Source: Sanguinoderma infundibulare (lineage: Eukaryota > Basidiomycota > Agaricomycetes > Polyporales > Polyporaceae). Taken from it: DNA of 64,000 bases. Both the position numbers and the translations under genes were made by a program. Under the pieces are notes generated by a model that saw nothing but the letters and a program-made list of their open reading frames with translations, made no database searches and was not told the DNA's origin. Location of the stretch: contig JAVLRN010000004.1 of NCBI GenBank assembly GCA_032821775.1, forward strand, positions 2,356,001-2,420,000, written 5' to 3'. Each line of letters starts with the position of its first letter. The first letter of the stretch is position 1. Of this stretch, positions 1 to 11,773 are shown in pieces.

Positions 1-315
1 CCTTTGTCCGGTTCTCGAGCCCTCTGTGGTTGGCCCTCTTGAGACGAAAATGTTGATGGTGATGTCGCTTGGGATCGCCAACGTACCTTTGCTCAAAACA
101 GGATAGGAGACATCGGGTGTGAACGCGAAATACCTCGTGAACCAGTTCTCCATTACGCCGAGTTTACGGCAATAAATAACAGGCCAATTACAGTGATGGT
201 ACGCGTACTTGTCGAGACTCAGCTATCGGTGGGACGAGACGCACAGGGTAAACACGCCCGATCGTTTCACGACCCCAACCGTGCTGCAAGTGAAGTCGTG
301 TGAGGACGAGAGCGA

Positions 316-1072
316 TCACTGGGGAAGGCCGCTGAGGTCGCGCGGGTCCGTGCCGCAGTCTGACTGGTGGACGTCGAACTCGACGTCGTCGGGGTTCGGC
401 GTCAGCTGGGTGACGGTCGCGCCGGTGAACCACTGTCGCAATCAGGCACGAATTATCAGCGACGATATCACACAAAGAGCGGGCGAGGAGACGGACGATG
501 AAGTGGCCGAACTGGCGATCGGCGTAGTTGACCTGGACGTTGCCCGTCTGGGACTGGTGCTCAACGCCGGCGACGAAGACGGCCTGCTTGCCGGGCGGGA
601 TGTTGAACTGGACGGTCTTGGACTCTGTCGTGGACGTCCCGTCCGACTCGGACACGCCGCCGCCGATCGTGACGCCCTCGAGGCTGACGCCGAGGTTGGC
701 GTCGACCGTGGTCGTCTGCGAGACGGTCGTGGAGCCGCCGAGCGTGACGGTGACGTCCTCGGTGCCGCCGCCGCAGTTGAGCTGCGGGTCACCGAGGACG
801 GACCAGACGCGGATGTTCGGGTTGTTAACGATGTTAGTCTGGGTTCGAAGGGCAAACGAATTAGAGTTAGCTGATGTAGACATGAAAGTAGGGACGCGGA
901 GTGGCATGCTCACCAACGTGCACTTGTCGGCCCGCTCGACGTTCGAGCTTCCGGCCCCACCAGGGCAGGAGGCGAGTAGATCGGCGTCGGAAGGGGAGTC
1001 CTCACGCCTGCCGACGGTGAAGGCGGAGGCAGCGGTCAAAAGAGAGAAAGCAAAAGCGGCGTTGACGAGCAT
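316..1072 (-). CDS. small secreted protein, aerolysin-like beta-rich module (weak)
   Basis: Three exons (1072-914, 838-497, 432-316) give about 205 residues. The start is chosen because it opens a clear signal peptide (MLVNAAFAFSLLTAASAF); the longer open frame only adds 5' leader. Intron 1 has a GCTAAC branch site and a CAG acceptor; intron 2 starts GTCCGT and restores the frame. The middle (about residues 70-165) is rich in alternating Thr/Ser/Val strands, followed by an Ile-Pro-Pro-Gly-Lys turn and further strands. That layout resembles the strand-turn pattern of aerolysin/ETX-MTX2 modules, but the resemblance is general and I do not claim pore-forming activity. Cysteines lie near residues 36, 51 and 70 and close to the end. 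A TATA box sits about 160 bp upstream. Secretion is well supported; function is unknown. Confidence 0.7.
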
Positions 1073-1230
1073 GACGACGTTACGTGTGGTAAGGTAAGGA
1101 TCGACTCTTCCCGAGAGCAATGCGAAGACGTGAACGAAGGTGATGGGTGCGCGTGAAGGCGGCGACGCGTCGAAGACCAGAGGTAAATAGTACGCCGGCG
1201 CTGAGGAAATCCATGTGGTGGTGGAGCTCG

Positions 1231-1238
1231 CTTTTATA
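1231..1238 (-). promoter_or_regulatory. TATA box of the secreted-protein gene
   Basis: Reads TATAAAAG on the minus strand, about 160 bp before the start codon at 1072. The position is compatible with a fungal core promoter with a fairly long leader. Confidence 0.55.
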
Positions 1239-3098
1239 AGTAGCAGGACATGCAGGCGATTGTTGCATCGGGATCAACGCGCTCAGGTCCTCGTGTCGAT
1301 TCTTGGAGAACTACAGGAGGGTGCAACCATCATCAGTGGGGTAAGGCTCGGCCTCCATGACAGTCTACAGACCGAATTTCAGCCAGACCTTTGACATCAT
1401 TTGCGCACTGCATCGAATCAGGGGTAGGGAGGCACTACAGCGCCCCGACCCGACTTCAAGCTCTTCGAGCATGGCGATATGTGGAATCTATCAATGATTC
1501 CTCGGCGCAGAAGCATGGAGAAAAGAGATTCGACGAAGGCCGTAAGGAAGTCGCCTTGAGGAAGTCGTCTGGCCTGCAAGAGCCGCATATTGTGGGCGAT
1601 GCACTATTTAACGCCGTTTGATCGCGGTGATCTGCAAGCGTCTGCCAACTTGAAGCAGATGGTTACTGACTGGAGGACAGATGAGACATGGCGTTGAAAT
1701 TGTTTTCTCGACCGCCGGGCGACATCGACCGGATGAGTGACTAGTATTGTCGGCCGGGTAAAGATCGAGGCTTGGGACGACTCGCATCTTCTATGATTGA
1801 TCGAGGTCTTGCAAAGCGCATGAGGTCCTTTACGACGGTTGCAGTAATACTGCTACTGTCCATTGGCTCGTCGCAGCACTGGAACTCGGCTATATAGATG
1901 AGCGAGGTGATGGCCTGGTTTGGCCCGGTACAAGTTGCTTGCTACAGCCCGACCATTTCCTGGCGACCGAGCTCCACCGTTTGCGCTGCGATCTCCTTCG
2001 GATCAAATTCGTGAAGGATCTGTCTGCCTGTCGTGCGAAGGCGATGTTGGTCGCGAGTGCCAAGCGGGCAAATACCACCCACGAGGACCTATGTAAACAT
2101 ATGGCGCGGAGAGCTGTCAACGGAACATCGTTGCACATGATCGTTGCATGGTTAGGACGCATGTCGCCGTCACCCAACATGAACGGTAGACTATGTAGGC
2201 ACTCAAGCTCACGAAACACTGGCATCCTGAGATTCATGACTACGGTGATATTCTCATCCACACGCATGACACAGAGAGTCTGAAGTCCTTGCACATTGCA
2301 CATCCAGCGTACTTACGAGACCCGGTCGAATAACGTGAAGGGAGGGTAATTTGGTCGGGTCCCATACAGTCAACGAAGCTGCGCGAATGTTGCCAGATGT
2401 TGCTCTGGTCGAACCAGCACACGAAACAGGGTAGATAAAAAGACGGGGTAACGGGAAATCGCCCAGTGGACGAGATAGCAAGTACTCTACGCACCCAGTT
2501 ACAAGCTCGGGGGATGTATGCCGCCGGACTGGCGATTGAAAACACCGTCTGGACCCTTTGTCTTCGCTGTGGTTAAAGTTTGAATCTATGCTGAGCTGTT
2601 GACCAGTGTATCAATTGCGTAACGATGGATTTCTCGATATGATGGCCATCCCGGCGGTTGCTTCAAATGGCGAGCTGTCTTTCGGAGGGAAAAGCCTTGC
2701 TCGTTGGGTGAGCGTGCGATTCGGAGGATGATCTTGTGGGTGTTTCGCGGTCTTGTCTGCGATGGGATCCTTCCGAGACTGTCAGCCTGAGGCGATCTGC
2801 TGGTGCACGGCTGATAACGCTGAGCTGTCCATCTCGTGGCTGCTCTCCTTCTGTTCACGTTGGCTGCGCACGTTGATTGGCAAGAGATTCACAAGCTTGG
2901 AGGGAAGAGAACGAGAGCCGGTGGTGGAGGGGTCAGAGTGGACCGCAAGCCGTCGGCGTCCCTGAGCCACAGCCTCGAGGAGGGGGCGGACACTACCGGG
3001 CGTTTAGACCTCGCCATCGACCACGACGACCGATCCTCCATCCTACCCTCATCCTAGACTTCCTGTATACCCTTCTTGACCTTTGACAAGTGCTACCC
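1239..3098. other. intergenic, no gene recognised
   Basis: Open frames of 60-140 codons exist on both strands (for example 1939-2283 + and 1890-2303 -), but none has recognisable motifs, good splice linkage or coding-like composition. I see no transposon ends or RNA gene. The last few hundred bases must hold the promoter of the oxysterol-binding gene. Confidence 0.5.
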
Positions 3099-4874
3099 AT
3101 GTCCGGATCCCACACTCCCAATGAAGTCCCTGGCGAGGTGCGTGTTCACCGGTAGGATTGATACCCAATGCTGACCATTTGGTTGCCTCGACCGCGGTCC
3201 TCACCCCGCAATTGCGTCCGGGCGTTCTTTCTCTCCCCTAACGGTCGCCCTCGCTGCGCAACAGGCCGTGCCGTCTGCGCAGAAGAGCAGCTGGGCGAGC
3301 TTCCTCAAGTCGTATGTGCTCCCGCCGTCCCCTTCCCGTCGCTCCCGATCTGATCTCTGCATCCCATTCAATCCCCCCACTCCATGCTGTCCGATATTCC
3401 TCTCGGTGATTCGTGAATGAGACAGAATTTCCTCATTCTCAGGAGATCTCTCGTCCTTGACCGCGCCACCGTTCATCCTCTCGCCCATCTCGCTCACCGA
3501 GTTCCCTGGTATGTCTCCCTGCGGAGTGGGATCCGTGTGATTTTGATGCGCCGGATCTAACGTGGGTCCCCTCAAACGCGAATAGCTTATTGGTGTGAGC
3601 GGCCTGGTCTATTCGCGGCGATCGCGGATGCGAAGACGGAGAAGGACAGGTCAATCGCTGTCTTGAAATGGTTCATTGTGAGTATGATTCCCGTCGTCTA
3701 TGACGCATCCGCTTACTCTGTGGATGAACCAGAGCACTCTCAAGGGTCAATATACCTCACGCAACGAGAAGCTTGGATCAGAGAAGAAGTGCGTTTACCC
3801 CTTTTCATTCATGCAGCCGAAACGCTGACCCCGGTCCATCATAGGCCGCTGAATCCTGTTCTTGGAGAGTACGTACCACTGTGCCCTGCTTTAATCTTCC
3901 CCCGCCAACGATCATCTCGTACAGACTGTTCTACGGTCACTGGCCTGATGCAGACGGCCGGGGACAGACCAACCTCCTCGTCGAGCAGGTCTCGCACCAT
4001 CCGCCGATCACTGCGTACTTCATCTGCAACCCTACCAAAGGTCTTTCCCTTCAAGGCCACTCTGCCCAGAAGACCAGCTTCTCCGGTGGCAGTATCATCG
4101 TCAAGCAGCTCGGTCATGCTATCCTGACCGTGGACCTTGGGGATGGGAACAAGGAGGAGTTCTTGATCACTCTGCCTCGCCTGCGCATCGACGGTCTCTG
4201 GTACGGCTCGCCTTACATTGAACTTAGCGAGACGTCCTACATCCAGTCCCAATCCGGCTGGCTCTCCACGGTACGCACTTTAACAAGTACATTCTCGCGA
4301 AACTGCTGATCGATTAAAATACGTTATTATTTTAGATCGAATACAAGGGCAAGGGCTACTTCTCAGGCCGGTCACACTCGTTCAAAGCTCTGCTCACCCC
4401 ACCCGGCTCGACGACGCCCGCGAAGAAGTACGAGGGCCTCTGGCACGAGATCTCGAAGGACTTAGACACGGGCGAGGTCTTCACGGACGTGACATCGGCC
4501 AAGGAGGAGGTTACCGTGGGCTCGATCGAGGAGATGCACGAGTTCGAGAGCAGGCGACTCTGGCAGCACGTCGCGCGCGGCATCCGCGAGGGCGATTACG
4601 AGGCTGCCAGCCGCGAGAAGAGCAAGATCGAGGTGCGCCTCCCTTTTCTCCTTAGAGCTACAGCGAAGACTGACGCTGCCCGCAGAACGAGCAACGGCAA
4701 CGGAGGCGGGACGAGCAGGCGGCTGGCTCGCCGTGGCAGCGGTGGCACTTCGAGCCCGTCGAGTCGGACCCTGTGTACGAGCGCCTCGCGAGGAACCTCG
4801 AGGGCTTGCCCGCGACGGAGGACACCTACGTATACCAGCACAACCACTCGGGGACGCCCTCCGTCAAATCCTAA
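3099..4874 (+). CDS. oxysterol-binding protein (Osh4/Kes1 type, no PH domain)
   Basis: Nine exons (3099-3137, 3265-3311, 3426-3508, 3586-3677, 3733-3788, 3845-3868, 3925-4270, 4336-4632, 4686-4874) join in frame to 390 residues, the usual length of short Osh proteins that are only a lipid-binding ORD. The family fingerprint EQVSHHPP is in exon 7, preceded by an LNPVLGE motif split across exons 6 and 7 and by KWFISTLKGQY across exons 4-5. Such proteins exchange sterol or PI4P between membranes and act at ER/Golgi/plasma-membrane contacts. No PH, ankyrin or FFAT segment is visible. The C-terminus holds a charged Arg/Gln/Glu helix typical of the family. Exon 6 is only 24 bp. Identification is firm; the exact subfamily is inferred from length. 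Confidence 0.95.
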
Positions 4875-5710
4875 TTGAGGGGAACGTCTCGAAGCTATTC
4901 CGCGCTGGATGGACGGCGGCGACGACGACGACGATAGAGAGTACTTCTATACCATGTATGGACAGTTTATCGTGGTTTGACTTTTTTGCCTGTCGACGAT
5001 GATTCTGAATTTGTTCACGGCGAGATGACTTGTTGGTTTTAGTAGTGTCATACAGTGCTTTGATTTAATCCAAGAATGGACGGACGAGAAGAGGGTACTC
5101 GAGCGTGCCGCCATGTTCGTTGATCAACAAGTTGGATATGTACGTCGATGTACGTACGACTTTCGCTTCTGTTATCGATGGTGAGGAGTTCTGGACGTCG
5201 ATAGCAACGATGGCGGTCGAGCCAATCATCGGGCACGGAGGATCGCACAGGTGGTATATAGCAGAAGGCATAATTCATCGGTGAAGTGCATAGTACACGA
5301 CAAGCCATAGGTGCAGTGCAGAGTCCACAAGTCCATACGTATACGTTCGGAAAGGAAGCATATCGTCCTCCTCGAAGCGGTGAAGACTCTCCATATCCAT
5401 CAGGATCTCTGGGAGAGATCGCGAGCTGGCACGACGCGAACTTCGCGGTGGGGCTTTGGTGAAGGGTCGCGTCAAGCGACAGCGCGGCAGGTGTCGGTTC
5501 ACAACCGCGGATCGAAGGTTCCCAGCATCACGCAGGCATGCGCATGCGGCGAGGTGACCACGCGCGTTACGCAGCGAGGGATGCGCCTGGCAGGCTGCCG
5601 GGCATTCTGCGGCGTCGGCAATGGTATGTTGGCGCGAGCGGGATATGACCGCGCAGGCATAGGGGTGGTAGTGGGTGGCATGGAAGGCCAGAGAGGGGAC
5701 CGCGATGCGT
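4875..5710. other. intergenic between convergent genes
   Basis: Holds the 3' regions of the oxysterol-binding gene and of the small minus-strand gene. No coding frame with splice support or motif was seen. Confidence 0.5.
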
Positions 5711-5920
5711 CTACAGCCCGAAGAGCTTCTTCAGGCCGGACTTGGTCGTCTTGCGCTGGGCTGCGCGGCCGCTCGAAGGGCGGAGGACCTGGCGCGCGTC
5801 CTCGTACATGTGGTAGGTGTCGCGCGGCGACTGGGTGGATGCGAAGAGCGTGAACGCGTTCGGTGCGGAGGGCGCGGAGGGGAAGAAGGTGTATGCGGGG
5901 GAGTTGGAAGAGTAAGACAT
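5711..5920 (-). CDS. 69-residue uncharacterised protein
   Basis: A single-exon frame starts ATG-TCT-TAC and ends with TAG, giving 69 residues. The N-terminal half is rich in Ser, Pro, Ala and aromatics; the middle has SPRDTYHMYEDARQVL; the end is basic and finishes KSGLKKLFGL. A TATATAAG box lies 108 bp upstream on the same strand, which argues for a real short gene. There is no signal peptide or membrane segment. The basic, amphipathic tail could contact nucleic acid or membrane, but that is speculation. The family is not recognised. The overlapping plus-strand frames look like shadows. Confidence 0.6.
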   Translation of the reverse strand: MSYSSNSPAYTFFPSAPSAPNAFTLFASTQSPRDTYHMYEDARQVLRPSSGRAAQRKTTKSGLKKLFGL

Positions 5921-6027
5921 CTTTGTTGCTCGGTGTAGAGTGTAGTAGTGCGGCGAGCGAAGAGCGACTGGCTGGAGGCTGCTGTGAGACTGGCTGATGA
6001 TACAGACTTGGACCCAGAGACTGCCAT

Positions 6028-6035
6028 CTTATATA
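6028..6035 (-). promoter_or_regulatory. TATA box of the 69-residue protein gene
   Basis: TATATAAG on the minus strand, 108 bp before the start codon at 5920. Confidence 0.5.
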
Positions 6036-6426
6036 GGGACCAGATGCTGGCGGATTGCTGCCATTAGCGAGCCTGCAGCGATGGGCATGGACGTGAAGTG
6101 CCAATCGATGAGTCTCGGTGCTCGCGTACACAAGAAATTCCCTTTCTCGGCAAGTGTTTAGGTCGAGACTAACACGAGTACATAACAACCTGCCGTCGCC
6201 AAGATACGGGTCGCCCACAGATACATCCTGGTGCAGAGCGAGCCAATGAAGCCAGAGAGTGGTCGACAATGGAGGCCAGGAGTCGGACCCAGGAAGCCAT
6301 TGTTTGGTCACCATGATGTACAAACAAACACATTTGGGCGCTTCTTCCTCCATCCCAGATTGGTCAGGCGCCCTTACGGACCGTCATTGCCGCTTCGGTT
6401 CCTGAACAACTTGACCTGTAACCACC

Positions 6427-9092
6427 ATGACCACGACCACGGCAAAGGTGTCTGGATACGCTAAGAGTAAGCGCATGATCTAATATATGCATGCTAATTT
6501 TCTGACAACTTATTATAGGGAATGACCAATCCAGCGCAGTACCGTTGGGTAGGATTTCGATCTGTTGTTGTTGTTGTTTCCCTTCTTGCTGACTAGGAGA
6601 CAAGATCCCGACTCGGATTCGGACTTTAATCCGGGTTCGTACGTACCAGAGCCCAAGAAACGGGCAAGAAAGTCTGGCTATTCCAGAAAGTCAGGAGAAC
6701 GTCCGACCAAGAGGCGGCGTAAGGAAACGCTCGAAGACGATTCCGTACTAAGCGGTGGTTCTCGCACTCGCTCCGAAGGTAAACAAGAGCAGGTATTCTT
6801 GGATAACGACGGAAGCTGATGCTACGCTTTGCCAGACTATGTGAGGTCTGTGGATGCGGTCCCTCTTCAGCGAAACCTCTTGGTTCAATACTTTGGTGAG
6901 CACCATGTAGTCTGGTGCTTTGAATATTCGTACCGACGAATCCTAGGAAATCTCGGCACGTCTGTCGAATCTGAGAGCGAGAAGGAGGTCGCAGATGATG
7001 AAGGGGAGGAAGACGAAGAGCAGGAGCGAAATTCCGATGAGGATCCCGACGAGTCGCCACACCCCACTCCCCTAGTGTTGTCCGTCCCTGCCACAAGGAA
7101 AGCGACACCAAAATCAAGCCAAACAGATGGTGCCGATGACTCTGTTACAGGTGCGATGTGCAAATTTACAACTCTACTGAGGCTTACCGTTGTCAGAGTA
7201 TGAATCCGATGAGGTCGAAGAGTCCATCGAAGGCCACTCAGAGCCCCCGCCACCACACGCCGTTGCAGGCGGCAACGCAGGACGATCGACTACCAAGAAC
7301 CCGACCTCAGATGATTCTGTTACTGAACCCGAACCAGACGAGGAAGATTGGGTGAATGAAGGTGCTCCGCTCCCCACGCCTGTGTTTATGCCCAATTCCT
7401 CGTCAGGTTGTTCGTGTTACTCATGTGCTGTCGTATTCGAAACTTACAAATGGGTTTATTCCAGTACCAAAATCCCGTGCCATCGTGAAGAAGTCGTCGT
7501 CACCCCGCAGAAACTCGAAAGAGGAAGATTCAGGGTCCGATACCGAACCTGAATGCGACGTCGACCCTTACGTGGAAGAGGTAATCTCCACCATGTCTCC
7601 TCAATTTCACACTCTCACCGTGATTCTCTGCGCCACAGTTCACCCAACCGAAGCCAGCCTTTCAGCTGAAGCCGGGGCAACAAATAACAGGCCCTTTGGC
7701 CTTAGATCGCGAGCACAAAGTTCCGGAACGCATGAACACTTTCTTGCGCGAGTACCAGCGAGATGGAATCAAGTTCTTCTGGGAAAGGTACAGAGACGGC
7801 AGAGGCGGGCTCTTAGGAGACGATATGGGCCTGGTAAGTAGGTAAACCTTCCCCGATCGACTATATGCTAATGTCTTTGGTCTTCAGGGCGAGTACTATC
7901 AACGCGGCATCATATCCTCGTTCGTTGCTGACTGCTCGTGTAGGCAAGACAATTCAAGTAATCTCGTTCCTTTCGGCAATCATGCAGAAGCGCGGAGACA
8001 CCCTTGACATTCACCGCCGACGAGACCACGTTTCGAAGCTCCAGGATGGTTCGGACTGGCGAAAGCATCGCAAGCTTCCACCCGCGAACGCAACTTGGCC
8101 GACATGTCTCATCATCGCGCCAAGCACTGTGGTTGGGAACTGGGAGCGCGAGTTCGAGACGGTAAGTGGCTACTTTTCTACCCATTTCCGGACGTAGGTT
8201 GATTTCTCCACAGTGGGGCTACTTCGAGGTGGGAATGTATATCGGACCCCCGCTTGTTCGTGCGGATGTTTTGAACGACTTCAAGCTGGGTCGCTTAGAT
8301 GTTTGTAAGTAAATAAGTGTCGACTCCTCCACATGAATGCTTGCTGACGCACCTCGCAGTGGTAACCTCTTTCGATGTCGCCCGAGGGGACATCGATTTG
8401 ATCGATGAACTTCCTTGGTCGTGCATTTTCATCGACGAGGTTCACCGCGTGAAGAACCCAAAGTCGAAGTTGTCGATCGCTTTCAGCAGGTTCACATGCG
8501 CATGTAGGTTCGGTCTGAGTGGCACAGGTACGTCGTCGGTTCTGTTCCTGTGAGGATGCAGCAGCACCAACGCAGTTTATGTAGTTATACAGAACAGTTA
8601 CGAAGAGTTGTGGACTGTGTTGAACTGGACGAACCCTGGTGCAGTCGGGTCGAGGAAACAATGGGAGAGCTGTGTCGAGAAGCCGTTGCGCGTAGGTCAG
8701 AGTAAATCTGCTTCTGACGAGGAGCACGTCAAGGCGGCTGTGAGTATCTGATTGCCCTCTTCGTTGCTTACTGGCTCATCTTTGTTGGGAAACTAGCTCG
8801 TTGCTAAGGCGCTCACGGACAAGCTGTTGCCGCAGCTATTCCTTCGACGGTAGGAGCACATTATGCTTTGCGGCGTATGGGACCCGGTTGACTCCTGTGA
8901 TACAGGACAAAGCAACTTATTCAAGATCAACTTCCAAGCAAGACCGACCAAGTGGTCTTCTGCCCTCTGACACCGACACAGGTTGACGTCTACAAGAGAA
9001 TCATCAACCTTGACTCGGTCAAGTCGCTCGTATACAAGGACGCGCCGTGTTCATGCGGGTCAAGGCAACCGTACGTCTCTCTCTATACTCCT

Positions 9093-9131
<39 letters not shown>

Positions 9132-11188
9132 GGTTTCTGAACGGCAGGCCCCTGGCATTAGGCGGAAGAAGTGTTGCCATCCTGTTCATCAGGGTGATCT
9201 GTTCAAGTACATGTCGGCGTTGATCAAGATCTCGAATCATCTCTCGTTGATTTTACCATGTGAGTTGCTATTGATTTCACTGTATGACACGATACTGAAT
9301 CCTTGCCTGCAGCTCCCTCAGATACCACGGAGCAGGTAAGCCACGGTATACCTGAGCCCTGTCACGCGGCTGACGAGGAATCCAGACTGCGCGAAACAGG
9401 GAGCTCTCCCGCATGGCGTTCTCTCCCAACCCTGTTCCCAAGTACGGACTATCTATGCTTGAGTCCGAGTACTGCGGGAAGTGGCAGGTTTTACAGACGT
9501 TGCTCAAAGAATGGAAGAAGGAGTCGAACAAGGTCCTGATTTTCACCAAGTCAGTCAAGCTTCTCCAGATGCTGGAGTTCCATCTCAACGCTCAGGGTAT
9601 GCTCCGTTCCACCATAGATCGAAACCATTCCTGACTTGAGTGTATGTAGGTCATGGATTTGTGAAGTTGGACGGATCGACAAAACAATCTGAGCGTAAGT
9701 ACAGACCTTGTTGGCCGCTTCGTGTGACAATTGCTGAATCCCTTATCCTAGGCATGCCCATGATCGACCGGTTTCAGGAGAATCCTAATATCTTCATCTT
9801 CTTGATTTCTACTACAGCTGGAGGAACAGGTCTTAACCTTACGGCTGCGAACAAGGTCGTCATCTTTGGTGAGTTGCCATGCCTTCAGCGATGATGTAAC
9901 TGCTGAACGTGTTGTCCTTACAGATCCCAACTGGAGTAAGTGGCTTGCCAACTTCCTTCGGTACCCATTGGACTGACGTGCTCGCCCAGATCCTGCCCAC
10001 GACCTACAAGCTATGGACCGAGCATACCGTTTTGGACAAACGCGGGATGTGGCGGTGTACCGTTTGCTCGGCGCCGGGTCAATCGAGGAGCTCATATATG
10101 CCCGCCAAGTGTATAAGCAGCAGCAGATGCAGGTCGGGTACAACGCTAGCCTACAGACGAGGTGAGGACTATCGCGGTTTGTCGCGGTTATGGAGCTCAA
10201 GCCGTTGAATAGATATTTCGAGGGCGTGCAGGGCGACAAGAGCAAACAGGGCGAGTTGTTTGGGATCAAGAACATCTTCAAGCTGCATGAAACCACCTTG
10301 GCGACTAAGATGGCGGTACGTCCAAGCACAATTCCGGTCATACGTTGCAGCTAACATTTTTTTGCAGATCGAGCGGGCGAACGTCAGCGACCTTGACTGG
10401 GCGTTCGCATACATGGGTGGGCCCGGAGGGGCGAAGCGTCCGAAGGGAAAACCAGATGGTGTTAAGTGGGTGTACGACGAGGAGGCGAAGACCGGAAAGG
10501 AATACGTACGTGATCTCGAATATGGTCTTTCATGCAGTGGCGTGGATCATCAGTATTCTATAGGATGACCTCCGCGGTCTCGGCGCTTTGCTCTTCGACG
10601 ACGGTGAGCTCATTGAAAACTTAATGATGGACCGCTGCTGACCACTTTTGGTACTCGCAGCTGCCCCCGAAGTCACGGATGAGCGGAACGACATCGAGAA
10701 GACTCTGAGCTCCCTCGGCGTCCAGTACACACACCGGAACGACGATCTCATTGCCGAGAGCGTCATTGAAGGGCAACGAATGCAGAAGCTCATCCAAGAG
10801 AAGAAGAAGGCTGCGAAGAAGGCGAAGCAGAAACGGGACTCTGGCAAGGATAAGTCGCCCGAGCCAGAGTGGCCACCTCGTCGTAGACACCACAAACCTC
10901 CCCTCGGTCCTGACGAGAAGTGAGTTAGATTTCCGCGTGTGGGTGCATGCGGGGTTACTGATTCTCGGGCGCAGACTTCGGATCCGGCAGAGAGCATTGA
11001 TCGAGCAAGGCCTTCTCCAGAGTCCGCAGGACATTCCCAAGTTCGCACAGGAGTTGTAAGTCTTCCGTCCGCTTATAAAGTCGCTTTAAGTGTTGACGTG
11101 GTGTTCTCACAGTTCTCGGAAGTCGGTTCAGGAGCAGAACGACTTCCTCAGACAATTGGACGAGTATGCGAAGACGCACTTCAAGTGA
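6427..11188 (+). CDS. SNF2-family ATPase, ERCC6L2/Rad26-like
   Basis: A multi-exon gene (roughly 20 exons; the acidic N-terminal part is only partly resolved). The start at 6427 opens exon 1 before a GTAAGC donor. An acidic, basic-patch N-terminal region precedes the ATPase: FLREYQRDG and a DDMGLGKT Walker A built across introns (7750-7950), [10 protein letters not shown] (8130), DEVH box (8434-8445), a Cys-rich insert CSCGSR...KKCC (9045-9175), [10 protein letters not shown] (9235), then the helicase C lobe with [21 protein letters not shown] and a DRAYRFGQ motif (9530-10045). The Cys insert and the ARQVYKQQQ...YFEGVQGD...GELFGI tail are typical of the ERCC6L2 branch, linked in animals to DNA double-strand-break repair. 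The C-terminus is Lys-rich and likely nuclear. Walker A is interrupted by two introns separated by one base. A (TCTG)10 repeat sits in another intron. Confidence 0.9.
9093..9132 (+). repeat. (TCTG)10 microsatellite inside an intron
   Basis: Ten perfect TCTG units fill almost half of the intron at 9071-9161 of the SNF2 gene. The intron has a GTACGT donor, and the acceptor that restores frame is the TTAG at 9158-9161. Length variation here would change the distance to the branch region but not the protein. Confidence 0.95.
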
Positions 11189-11750
11189 ACTTGGCTTTCT
11201 TGCTCTCTTTTGAGCTGCTCATGGTATGGGAACGGTTGTTGTTTGTGACATTCTCTGTATCCCTACATCATGCGCGTTCCTGTATTTCCCAGCTAGATTA
11301 TGGACAAGTTGACCGTGCTATAAATGCGTACCTGCGGTTTTCCGCGCCAGGACTCATATGGGGCACAGCAATCACTTCCATTCTGCACCATGTGAAATGC
11401 ATATGTGTGAGTTTTCTACCCCGCTTGCCGAGAGATGGGAAACTCATCGTCGGAGAGATCGCAGGTGCCCAATTGAATAAGCGTGGCGGTGAACATCGGG
11501 AGAATCCGACTATTGGGCGCCCGGGCCCCTTCCCGGCGGCGGCCCACGTTGGCCAGCAAGCATCGACTTGCCATCTACCGACTTGCTCTCCGTCCCGTTA
11601 TCCAGATGCATCCAGAGTCTCACAGGAAAATACGCATATGATGATGCTGCAAGGCTGTTTGCTGCTCTGACCACATGCTCAATGCGTATCGCATCCAAGT
11701 CAACGCAAGGCCGGTGAGCTCGGGCTGGCGATACGTACTCATACCCCTTG
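11189..11750. other. intergenic downstream of the SNF2 gene
   Basis: No supported coding sequence. Open frames on both strands lack motifs and splice logic. Confidence 0.45.
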
Positions 11751-11773
11751 TGTCAGAGCTTCCGTCGAACATG

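Noticed and set aside
5499..6353. Minus-strand frame of 284 codons overlapping the 69-residue gene
   Set aside because: Runs through the TATA box and promoter of the short gene and has no recognisable domain.
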